Positions 1 through 10,600 of a DNA stretch of 64,000 bases are shown piece by piece. Positions within the stretch are counted from its first letter, which is position 1, and the number at the start of each line of letters is the position of its first letter. The stretch comes from Litsea cubeba (Eukaryota > Streptophyta > Magnoliopsida > Laurales > Lauraceae): assembly GCA_012931725.1 (NCBI GenBank), contig CM022946.1, forward strand, positions 117,937,371-118,001,370. Direction: 5' to 3'. Below the pieces are notes generated by a model. The model was given only the letters and a program-made list of their open reading frames with translations, had not been told where the DNA came from and ran no database searches. Position numbers and translations under genes: made by a program.

Positions 1-1228
1 TGAAATCCATGATCAGATTGCATGTTCCAAGTCGCCCAAGGGTTAGCTGTATTACTATTGGATCTGATTCATCATCAGATCATACCTTGGGGCCCACTAG
101 TCAAAACAGTCTCAAAGAAACTCTATGTAGACAAATCACGTATGCAATTGGATAGTCATAAGATGGATCACCAGATGGAACCCACTTCCCTTGGGTCCAC
201 CAGCACTATGGTCGACCAAGAGTCCCATGTAAGATAAGTGGACCTGATTTCAGATCAGGTGGTCCCAGTGGTCTCACAACCACTATCGACAGAACAGGAA
301 GTTTATTCCCCTTTCACGCCTGGGGTTCTTTGAACCTATTGGACAGTGGGTCCCACTGGTTCAAATTGAAGATGTCCAACTCCTCCAAGGTCGCCCAAGG
401 GTCCTCTATGAGATGTGTGGTCCTGATCTCAGATCAGGCCCACTGATGGGTCCCACAATGGCTGTCGACCTCCAGCCCTTTTCCCTGATATTCACGCCTG
501 TATCAATTAAAATCAAGTGAATGGTGGCTGAAACATGGTCCACTTCCCATGATCCTAGGACTACACTAGTCGACCAGGAGTGTTCCCCTTTCTCCATGGC
601 TCAGATCCATCATGTAGTGGGCCAGGGGGTCCCTCAACCCTCCAATGCCCAATATCACCCTGTCGACAGTCTTTGATTCAACAGATTTTCAAGTTTGTTT
701 CAAGTCTGTTCCATGAATCTGCATCCCATTCTACGCGTATCATTCCCATATCCATTAACATATAAATTCCTAACAAACAAATCTTCTGATTACAGACTAA
801 TCAATTCACATCTCAATATCAATTCCTTTTTAATACAAACTAATCAATTACTGCTCAATATCAATCATCTTGCTTAATTAACTAATTAATTAGGAAGATC
901 CACTCACCTTTGATACGCGATTGTAGTTCGTCTTCCCGCTGACTTCTTCCTCTTCTTCCCTTGGATTCCAACAACCAAGCTCTCTCTCTCTCTCTCTCTC
1001 TCTCAGATTTTCTCTCAAGGAAAAGAATTGAATATCATACTCCAAAAGGGGTCGTTGGTTGTTAATATAGGCAACAGAGAGGTAGAGTCCTAATTTCTTT
1101 GTAACTGGACATAGAGTCCTGTCCAATCTCCTCTCATTAGAGTTGTTAAACAACTCCTCTTTCATTCAATAATAATACACGTGAGGTTCTAATAATCTAA
1201 TAGGAAATCTAAAATCCAGGATATTACA
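1..1228. mobile_element. LTR (right-hand part), same family as the solo LTR at 45346-47497
   Basis: No gene is seen. The last 350 bases resemble the end of the solo LTR at 45346-47497: a CT microsatellite followed by GATTTTCTCTCAAGG, then a Gly/Thr-rich ACAACTC stretch, ending in AGGATATTACA against AGGATATTTCA in the other copy. The region around 380-480 shares the GGTCGCCCAAGGGTCC block and an ATTCACGCCTG block with that copy. The left end lies outside the window, so whether this is a solo LTR or part of a full element cannot be told. Orientation is not certain. Confidence 0.6.
981..1004. repeat. (CT)n microsatellite
   Basis: About 12 uninterrupted CT units inside the LTR-like sequence. 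The related LTR at 45346-47497 has a shorter CT run at the matching place. Confidence 0.9.
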
Positions 1229-1363
1229 TAGTGATAGATTCTCCACAATGATTCTGAAAACAAGAGAATCCAAGTCTCTTTAATCTTTTACTCAATATCA
1301 ATTGTCTACCATACTGTAGTAGACCATTACAATTTATAGGAAACTGGTTTCCTTCAATGAGAA

Positions 1364-1461
1364 TGCAATCAAATCAATTATCCTACTCATTACATAATTA
1401 TTCCCATGATCATTGCAATCAAATCAATTATCCTACTCATTACATAATTATTCCCATGATC
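1364..1461. repeat. Tandem duplication, 50-bp unit, two copies
   Basis: The unit starting TGCAATCAAATCAATTATCC at 1364 is repeated almost exactly at 1414. Copies are near-identical, so the duplication is recent. Confidence 0.9.
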
Positions 1462-1964
1462 TAGGATCTTTATTGACACTAATTGATAACTAATTAAAGA
1501 GGGAAGTCAAAGCTTCTAGAATATTCTCTAGATAAGGAAATCCTGCACACGTTATGACTAGAATTTCTGAAATTACAGAATCCACTCTGTATTTTCTGTT
1601 TTCTTCAAAATAGCCCTTGGCAGTAAGTTCAATGCATATTTTGGGGCCGTTTTGGTTCCCATTTAGATCTGAACTGTCACACATGTGTTAGGACCCCTTG
1701 TGCTCGGTCGAAGGTTCTCATGAACCTTTCAGCTAACAATAAAATTGGGTCTTCATCAGTGGATGTGTGGTAATACTAGGAAAGATAGAACCAGAATGAG
1801 CGCTTTCAAGAGCATTTATGGATAGGATCAATAGGTGATAAAAGTAAGAAGTTTTTCTATGCAGCACGTTGGTAATAAAAAGTTTTTCTATCCAAGTTGA
1901 TGGCCCACCAAGGAGAAGAGGTAGGCTGAATTGGATGTAATAACAATAGTTCTATATGAGGATT

Positions 1965-2056
1965 TGGCTTAGGATAGATCGGAATGGTGGAACATAATTC
2001 ATGCGCCTGATGAGGACTTGGGATAAGGCTTTGATGATAATGATGATGAGAGGTCT
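1965..2056 (+). mobile_element. RTE LINE / Au-SINE type 3' tail
   Basis: The stretch ends in TTGGGATAAGGCTTTGATGAT followed by ATGATGATG units. This is the characteristic 3' end shared by plant RTE-type LINEs and Au-like SINEs (GGGATAAGGCTT plus a short simple repeat). Upstream bases around GATAGATCGGAATGGTGGAA fit the degenerate end of the RTE reverse-transcriptase frame. Only the tail is recognisable. Confidence 0.5.
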
Positions 2057-2854
2057 CCTTCTCTTATTGTTTTGGAAGTTGGGAATGTCGATGGAGCTAC
2101 AAAGGAAATTTATGATCATCATATGTTACTGGCAGGTGCAATTTTAATGCTATCCAAAACCTCATCAGGCGCAGTGGATTCCTTTATTACCAAATAATGC
2201 AAAGTACAACTGTACCTTCACATAGATATTAGCTACACTTGCAGTGGTGGTTATTTGTAGACCATATGAAGTTCTAGGTCTTTCCTTTGGATAGCATTTT
2301 TGGCTTCTTGCTGAAACAGTGGGCAGAATTGTATAGGAACTGCATTGCCCAACTGATAATCTACCCCAACCACTGGGAATATTGCTGGCACATGGGTTAG
2401 TCATGTGTGGGTTAGCCTCAACCACAATGTGGGACACCCCTCACTTTGCTTTCAGGCCACGTTTCCTAGTCAGAGATTTACTCTTAATGATCTTTTCCTA
2501 GTTGGGGATTCACTTGTAATTATCTCTCTAGTTGGACCCATGATTATAGAAGGTTTCCTTTTTGAACTCAAAGGAGAAAGGAAGAGAGTGGGCATGCAAC
2601 ACATAGTTACCTAATTCGGTCCATTGAGATCCGAATTCCGTGCAGCACGAAACGAACAAGTCGCTGTTCGATTCGTTGAAATCCGACTCTTGAAAAATCC
2701 TTAGTTCGGTACAATTCGAGACAGCCCTATTCTAAAAAACTAGAAAGTCTCATGTATGTAAATGGGAAGTGGGGTCTTCTAAGGAAAGTCAGAAACACAA
2801 GTATAAAAACAAAGATACAGAAAGTTCAATCTGAAGAGGAAACAAAAACAATAG

Positions 2855-2914
2855 CTTTTAGAAATAGAGTAGAACTCAAATCATCTTTTAGAAATAGAGT
2901 AGAACTCAAATCAT
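2855..2914. repeat. Tandem duplication, 30-bp unit, two copies
   Basis: CTTTTAGAAATAGAGTAGAA... occurs at 2855 and identically at 2885, inside the left arm of the hAT element. Confidence 0.9.
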
Positions 2915-4603
2915 TAAATACCTATTTAATCTCATGCTAGACCTAGCTTAATAAACTCACCGTTCCCTTCCTCAAAAAATCTGCACAGTGGGTAAATCCA
3001 GGTTTCAGATCACCGTTCAGAAGTTCGTCACGACTCGCAACTCTTGCAGTGAGGTGCTTTGATTACAGGTATGATGCTTCCTTTCTTCTTCCATAGAGTT
3101 TCATTAAGATACAAGAAGAAAAAGGCTTGCAGGGTGATGGGAAAGGAGGACGGTGGAAGTGGGGGAAGGGGAAAACCGGAAAAGACAAGGGAAAAATATG
3201 TCCAATAAGTCAACAACTTTCCCAGTCTTGTACTGTAGGCATAATTTATTATTCTTTCCTTATACTCTCCTAGCCTCTCTCAACTTCAATTTATGCGGCA
3301 ACTAACTAATCTCATCCTCAATACAAATCTTGAAAAATCCCAAATCAAATCACCTATTTAAATCTAAATCGTGCAAAATAAGCATCTTACCGGTTTATAG
3401 GATATGTATCTAATATTCATTAATCAGAGTTTGATCTACTGTTAGATTGTCATTCAGATGAAAAATGTGATGATAATAATGTGTGTTTATCAAGCAGTTA
3501 ATCAATGGTTGAATGAACTCGGATTGATGTAAGATTTGAGGATACCTTTGGTAAATATATATGGTATGAATTTTGAACGGTTCAGATTTTAGTAGATGGG
3601 CCCGACCTTAGAGTTACACTCATTTGACACATGAGTTCTGTAAGTTAAAATCACAGAGGATCCTTATTCATACATGTCAATTTAAAGCTTACCCTTTCTC
3701 TCTCCTTATGTACACGTTTTGACAACTCATTGTACAACCAACTGACCTTTCTTGATACTATTTAAAAGCATGTCTATCCTGTCCTTTTTTTTAATATTTT
3801 TATTGTTTACCTTTAGATTTATCTAAGAATCTATAAGTGGGCCAATGAGAAATCATAACCGATGTAAATGGCTTACTCCCAAGATTAATCAAGTTCCACT
3901 CTAAAATAAATTAAATAAACAGGAGATTAAACACTTACCAGATTCATGAATAAAATATTATAGCAGAATTCACTTAATTATATTAAATAAATCAATGGTT
4001 GATCCTGACTACTTTATATTTTTTATATATGTGCCCCACTTTAAGTAGTACAAGTATTGTATAATACATTGAGAAAAATTGAAATTTTATATTAATACAT
4101 TGAAAAAATTAATAATTTTAGATAATAAAGGAGAAGTAAAATAGTAAAAAAAGGAAGAGAAGGCTCCTTTCTCTCCCCTTCTGTTTTTTATGGATTTAGA
4201 CATTTTTAAAAAAATAAAAAATCATAAGATATATTAATTGTGAATAAAATATATATTTTAGAAAGATCATTTATCTCTACTCAATGAATCTGATGGTGTG
4301 ACCATTTCTTATTTGATGGAGTTGAAATTTATACCATTGTCAACAAAAAGAAACTTATAAATATTTACGAGCCATCAAGATTTTAATAGCAAGCTCATTG
4401 TTAGGCCCAATAGAAAAAATTAAAAATTCATAACAATGAAAAAATAGGAGATTTGAAAATATTCTTCATAATTAGAATGCAGTTTGGAAGGGTTCAATTA
4501 CGACTTAGAAATGCACACTTTCAAATAACTAGAGATAGAATTACTATATTGATTATGTATTAAAATTACATTATTCTTAATGTCTTGAAATTTATGCAGC
4601 ATC

Positions 4604-7017
4604 ATGTTTAGTGGACAAAGAAAAAGAAAGCAACAAGAAGATGATAATGTCATTTCTATTGACGAAGAAGTCGAACACGACATCGATGAGAAGAGTGATG
4701 AAGATATCGATGATAATCAAAATAATATTCCTTCAGAAAAAGAAAGTCTTTTTAAAGGAAAACCACTATGGGATGAAGTGAAGATATTGGGGGATGCGAA
4801 AACTGGTAAATTATGGCTTTGTCCACACTGTAAGCGTGAGTTCAAAAGTTCCTACACAAGAATTCACCAACACTTTTTTGGGCCAGGGCCAAATAAAAAA
4901 TCAGATATTACCCGATGTCAAGCATTGCTTAAGCAACCTAAAGGTCCTCAATTATTACAAGAAATTATTGATAGGGTAAAGAAAGCGGAGAAATCCGGAG
5001 TTCATTCACAGTTAAAGCACTCAACACTTCTCCCGCTACAACAAGTTAAGCAAAGAACTCAATTATGGAGTCCTTTAAGAAGGTAGAAAGAGATTTTGTT
5101 GACAGTGCAATAGTAAGATGGTTATGTGCTTGTGGAGTACCCTTCAACATATTGCGGTCGCCTTTTTTTCATGAAATGATTTCAGCTGTAAATAAAGCGC
5201 CTGAAGGATATAAAGCGCCTTCATTTGAAAAGGCTAGAACATCTTTGTTAGATGAGGAGAAAAGAAAAGTGGAGAATGAAATTGCAATAATTAAAGATAC
5301 ATGGCATATGCATGGTGTTTCTATCATCTCTGATGGATGGACCAACATAAAGAATCAGCCACTGATTAATGTGCTTGCAGCAAATAAGGATGGGGCGATG
5401 TTCTTGTATGCGGTAGAGTGCTCTGGTGTTGAAAAGACTGGATCTTATATAAAATCCTTATTGATAGATGCAATTGAGGAGGTAGGTCCATCTAATATTG
5501 TTCAAATAATCACAGACAATGCAGCCAATTGCAAGCTAGCAGGTAAGGAAGTCGAAAAGGTTTATAGTCATATATTTTGGTCTCCTTGCGCCTGTCACAC
5601 AATTAATTTGATTTTTAAAGATTTGTCAAAGCAGTGGCCATCATATGAAGAATTTTATACCATGTGCAAGACAATTGTGACATATATTATCAATCATACA
5701 CATGCATTGGCAATATTTAGAAGTCATTCTCGATTAGAACTTCTAAAAGTTGCGAAGACTCGATTTGCTTCATATTATGTTATGATGAAGCGACTCTTAG
5801 ATGTGAGACAAGCCCTTAAATCTACCGTTGTTCTTGATGATTGGAAAGAGTGGGCAAAACATGGCGATGAAAAAATGCAAGAAATAGCAGAAAACATAAA
5901 GCGATGGGTGACCGATGATGATGATACATTTTGGACAAATGTGAGGCAAATGGTAAAAATTACCAAACCCATTTTCAAAATGATTAAATTTTGTGATCAA
6001 GATGGACCATTGATGGGGGAGGTATATGAAGGAATGGACAATATGCTTGGTGAGATAAAAGATAGTCTCAATGGTTGTGCAAATTTTAAGGAGATTTATG
6101 AGATGATGGAAAATATTGTAATAAAAAGGTGGAAAATGATGCATAGCCCATTACATTGTCTTGGATTTGCACTCACACCTCGGTTTTATGATTCATCATA
6201 TCTTACTAAATTAGCACCTGGTGGTGAGAAAAGAAAGCCCCCAAATCAAGATAAGGAGGTTATAACGGGAGTGATGGAAGCATTTGAAAGACTAACTAAC
6301 GTAAGCATCTTCAATTTAGATTTTTATAGATATTTTATTTATTACGTTTTTAATATCTACCTAACACATTCAATAATTTGTAATTTGTTTTTTTAATAGG
6401 ACATTGAAGCTGAGGCTAAGTTGAGGGCTCAATACGCCATATTTCATTCTAAAGATGGTATTTTTGGGCTTCCTGCGGCAAAGGTGGATGCAGTCACTAT
6501 GTCACCAATAAAATGGTGGTCAACATATGGATCTGAGACGCCAGAGCTAGCAGAGATAGCTATAAAAGTTCTTGCCCAACTTGTTAGCTCATCGTCTGCA
6601 GAGAGGAATTGGAGTACATATTCATTTATCCATAATGTCAAAAGAAATAGGCTTAATGCAAAACGTGCAGATAAACTTGTCTTTATTCATTCAAATCTTC
6701 GCCTTTTATCACGCATGAAGGAGGGATATAATGAAGGACCATTCAGAAAATGGGACATTGATCCTGAGCCAGATGTTATTGATGATTCAAGTGCACATTT
6801 AGAAGACCTAAGGTGGAAAACACTAGACAATGATGAGGAGCCTCAACTTCAAAATCGTAATGAGAGTAGAGTGGAGTCGCGACTAAGTGGTACATCAAAT
6901 GTTGCAGTCACCCAATCCTCTTTACAATCACGTCCACCTAGTAGACAAAGAAGTATTTCATCATACGGATGCAGTTTGCCATCTTCTCATGACAAAGGGA
7001 AAAAGCATTGGAAATGA
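4604..7017 (+). pseudogene. hAT superfamily transposase (BED finger, DUF659, hATC), broken
   Basis: The protein would cut and move hAT elements in the nucleus. The first frame (4604-5086) has an acidic N-terminus and a BED-type zinc finger (CPHC, then HQH about 20 residues on). The second (from about 5010, ATG at 5065, to 6300) has the DUF659/transposase core with SDGWTN and ITDNAANC motifs and a CxCH near AchT. After a clean GT-AG intron (6301-6399) the third part (6400-7017) carries the hATC dimerisation domain (SSSSAERNWS, then RNRLN). The reading frame shifts near 5000-5010, and an in-frame TAA follows at 5047 where the frame otherwise continues smoothly into the second part. This copy therefore cannot make full-length transposase unless an unseen intron removes that spot. 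Start at 4604 is the first Met of the acidic frame. Confidence 0.85.
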
Positions 7018-7581
7018 AGACTTTTATTTCATACTCCTATTTCTTATGAATTTTTATTTTACGTTACTTTTTATTTACGTTTTGGTGTTTGATATTTTAT
7101 ATCATTTTTATTTGGTGTTTAGGATTTAATTTATTTTATATGGATAGTTAAATGATTGAGGTTTATTGATTAATAATAGAAAAAGTTATGGATTGTTTTT
7201 AAACATTGATTTGCTCATAGTTTATTGATTTAATGTTTTTAATAGTTTATTTGCTCATACTTATTAAAGCATCAAATGACTAAAAAAAAAAGTTATGCAT
7301 ATATTGAATGGACATACGAATCATATCGAATTATATATTCGAATTAACTTAGCGAATTCATAGAACTCGAATTGCGAATCGAGCGAATTGAAAACCGAAT
7401 TAACTCAGCCTACCCCATTGAGTAATTGTCGAATTGCGAATTGCGAATTCGAATCCGAATTGGTCGAACTGCGAATCAGGTAACTATGAACTATAAAGGG
7501 GGACAGCATGTCCAACTCTCCACCCATTCTTTCACCTTTTTTTTTATTATTTCACCTTTTTCTTTTGGTTCTCCTGGATAG

Positions 7582-7667
7582 GTATGAGAAAAGTTACATG
7601 CACCGAGATGTGGTTACACATGTTGCTGTATCTGCTGCAGATTTCTTCATAACAGGAAGCATTGATG
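7582..7667 (+). CDS. CYP71: CYP71 exon (first visible): start of WD40 propeller
   Basis: Acceptor GGATAG|G at 7581, donor GATG|GTAAGC at 7668. The first base completes a Met codon split by the upstream intron, followed by YEKSYMHRDVVTHVAVSA, a block very conserved in CYP71/PPWD1 proteins. The exon upstream, which should encode the acidic N-terminus and the FEQAYLD-type segment, is not found in 1-7581, so it is beyond the window edge. Confidence 0.93.
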
Positions 7668-10600
7668 GTAAGCATTTATGCTCATCCATTTATCAATTTT
7701 CTTTTTTCTTGTTGTGAAAGCTTGCTTTTTTCAGGCCATCTGTTGCACTTTTGATGGAGTGAATATTCTTTGTGTATAATCATTTATAACACCTGATGTT
7801 ATTAACTGATATTGGTTGATGCACAACTTGTATGGGGTTGCATTCTTCTAAATCCTGACTTTTTTTTTTCTTATAAAGTAAGTATACAGAAGTGAAAAGA
7901 AGGTATGTGATGATACATAAGTGGTTGAAGAAAATGATGAGTTACCTCTTCAATTGTAAGATGTTTTTTGGCGATGATTGGTGGAGAAGATTCTTGAGAT
8001 TGGTAGTATTCTTGGAATCATTCTAAGAAATATGAGAAGAGTGGTTGCACAAGAGAATTGGTGAAGACTGAAGAGGAGGGTCATTTGAAAATAACATACA
8101 ACGTGAAATGAACTTAATCTTGGATGTTCTGTCATTATGTTGTTCATAACCTAGGCAACTACTTGGGGCTTAAAGGGGACAATAGACCGCAACAGAGTTC
8201 AAAAGTGCTTATTGTCATAGCCACAAGGTTGCAGCTTTGTGTTAGGTTTCCAATAAATAAAATCCTCAGGGTAAACCCACTTCGATTGAGAACTTAGACG
8301 TCAACTTGCACAGCCCTTCATACACGTCTTGCGTGCTTTTGATGCAGAACCATTTGACACCTTTTTTCTTCATTGTTCTCCTGCCTAATTAACTACCTTA
8401 TGATCATATTGTAAGCTCTATTTAAATTAATATATTCATAGCTAAACTCTTCATTGTCTCTGAACTCTCTCATGAGTAGTCTTAAATAGGAAAATGGTTT
8501 CTGAAATAGATCTACATGACATATTGCATATCCTGAAATGGTTCCCTGAAATACTTGATTATATTGTAGGTGTTGCTCTGTTACTCTCTCCCAAAAATTC
8601 ATTGTGAGGCTCACAAGTATGATAGTTTGTAGATTGCACAATTCTGACCATGTCTTTTGTTCTTATAAAGGGACTGCAGTTTTCATCCGCCATTCATTAG
8701 GCATTCTTTCTGTACTCACAATTTGTCGCACAATATTGGTTAATCAATCAATTCCAATTTTGCCCATCGAGGCTGTGCATCACAACTCATTTCCAGTACA
8801 TTATATTCTTTTCGTCTTTTAGCTAGAGTAGTTTATACTTCTAATTTTAGATATTTCATTGATCTTCCTTAATGAGTTTAAATCCTGATTTATGTCACTC
8901 ATGCATTCCGGGGCAAATAGGTTTAAGATGCTTTGCCCATATATCTTTGACCGACCTTCTTTGATGAGACTTTTTCTTTCTCATCTTTAACCCCCCCCCC
9001 CCGCACATCAACCACATGCGCGCGCACCCTAAAAAAAAAACCACCCACAAACAAGGAAAAAAAAAAGAAACACAAGGAAGAGAAAAAAATAATCTTTAAT
9101 GCATCTTACATATCAAAATCTCTTGTTCCTTTCTTTCATCTTGGCAAACTTATAGATCCCCTTCCCTCCCTCCCTTATCCTAATTTCAATCATCATAGGA
9201 TTTTTACTTGGCATTACTCTGTTTTTTTTCATTTTTTTTTTTTTGTGACTATTTTGCTACATTGTACCTTAGGCTTCTAGTTTTTGTTCTTTGGCATCTA
9301 AATTGTCAGTCTTCGTAGTTGCCTGTACTTATTTCTTTTTTAGTGGAATTTTTTGCATATACCTTTCTTGTCTCCGATGCTTCTTGTTCTTTGCCATATT
9401 TTAAATTAGGTCTTTCTCCTCAATAACCTTTTGGACTTTTGAATGCCACCAAGTTTCCTTCGTTTGTTTTTACGGATTCCTCTAGTACCTCTTTGGCTAC
9501 CTTTTTAATACAATCTGCAATTGGATCCCACACTTCATTAGAATCCAAAGTCCAAGTCCAATTGCCTTGCCTTCAGTTCTCTTTCTTTTAACGTGTTAGT
9601 ATTTCCATCACTTATTCTCATTAGAAGTCCTCACTTCCTTGTTCACTATTCTACTCTTAACTGCAATATTAAAAATCAATAGCCTATATTGTGTCGTTGG
9701 GCTCTCTTAGGAGATGACTTCATCATCCTTCCATATGGACCGTAACCTATGCTAGTAGAATGTTGTCTATAACTACCTTGTTTGCTGCAAACCATTTTCT
9801 TTCTATCACCCTCTCCCTGATGAAGTGATAATCGACTTCTGTGTGTTTATATACTATTTATGGTAAACAAAATTTGATGTGATACAAGTTGCCGTGGGGA
9901 AGCACCATAGGGTAGATGAATGATTATGCCTATTTCACTGAACAGTATTATCAATGACAAAAAACAAACATGTACTGTGCACTATCACGCAGTACCCTTA
10001 ATGTTAGAATGGGCATCAATCGATTGCTTTTTCATGATAATAGATAGCCACCAACCCGAGAGCAGTAACTTATAGTAGACCATCTGTCAAACTTGGGACA
10101 TCCGAGTCTTTACCGCTAAGGGCCTGTTTGGAGAATCTTGTCTGTTTGAAATATAGCTAATTCAATCGGATCTGTTTTCCATAGAGCTGTTTCAGTTAGA
10201 CCCTTATAGAAAAAAGACTGTTTGGTATGTCCGATTCAATTAAAAAAATAGCAAAACTTTGTCATATAGTAAAAGTTATATGGGCAAACTTGTCATATAT
10301 TAAAAGTTATACAGGAAAACTTTTCATATAGTATAAGTAATATAGGCAAACTTGTTAAAGAAAAAGAAGTTGTCTGATTGCTTTTGACATTGATGTTTAG
10401 TTGAAAAAAAAATACCCTTTTGTTACTTTTGAAAGAGAGGTAAACGGTCTTAAAGCTGATTCAATCGAGATTCACATAAGCTTTCCCAGACAGTCCAAAG
10501 TACTCAAAAAATCTGTTTGAATCAGTTTGAGGCCAAAGAGACCCAAAAAGCAGACTTGCCAGAGGGCACCTGAATGCTTCAACACAAGTATGTCCATGTT

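Larger units (their letters stand above)
1229..2601. other. Non-coding sequence between LTR and hAT element
   Basis: AT-rich sequence with no exon of the host gene and no long frame. It holds the tandem duplication at 1364 and an RTE/SINE-type tail near 2050. A 90-codon minus frame at 2165-2437 has no recognisable motif. It probably belongs to the intron in front of the first visible CYP71 exon. Confidence 0.5.
2602..7488 (+). mobile_element. hAT DNA transposon, formerly autonomous
   Basis: The ends are imperfect inverted repeats: CATAGTTACCTAATTCG at 2602 and the complement of CGAATCAGGTAACTATG at 7488, 16 of 17 bases matching. Both ends carry subterminal clusters of AATTCG/CGAATT-type hexamers (2610-2730 and 7315-7475), the usual layout of transposase-binding sites in hAT elements. 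The centre holds a hAT transposase gene (4604-7017). I could not find a convincing 8-bp target duplication, so the exact end bases are uncertain. It lies in the intron upstream of the first visible CYP71 exon, in sense orientation. Confidence 0.8.

Noticed and set aside
2165..2437. 90-codon minus frame
   Set aside because: No recognisable motif and no supporting splice or codon evidence.
2594..7496. 8-bp target duplication for the large hAT element
   Set aside because: GCAACACA and TGAACTAT, or neighbouring frames, match at 3-4 positions only.
1..7581. First CYP71 exon in the window
   Set aside because: No coding segment resembling the FEQAYLD-type N-terminal exon was seen; it should be upstream.
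8991..9002. Poly-C run
   Set aside because: A simple homopolymer; no structure around it.
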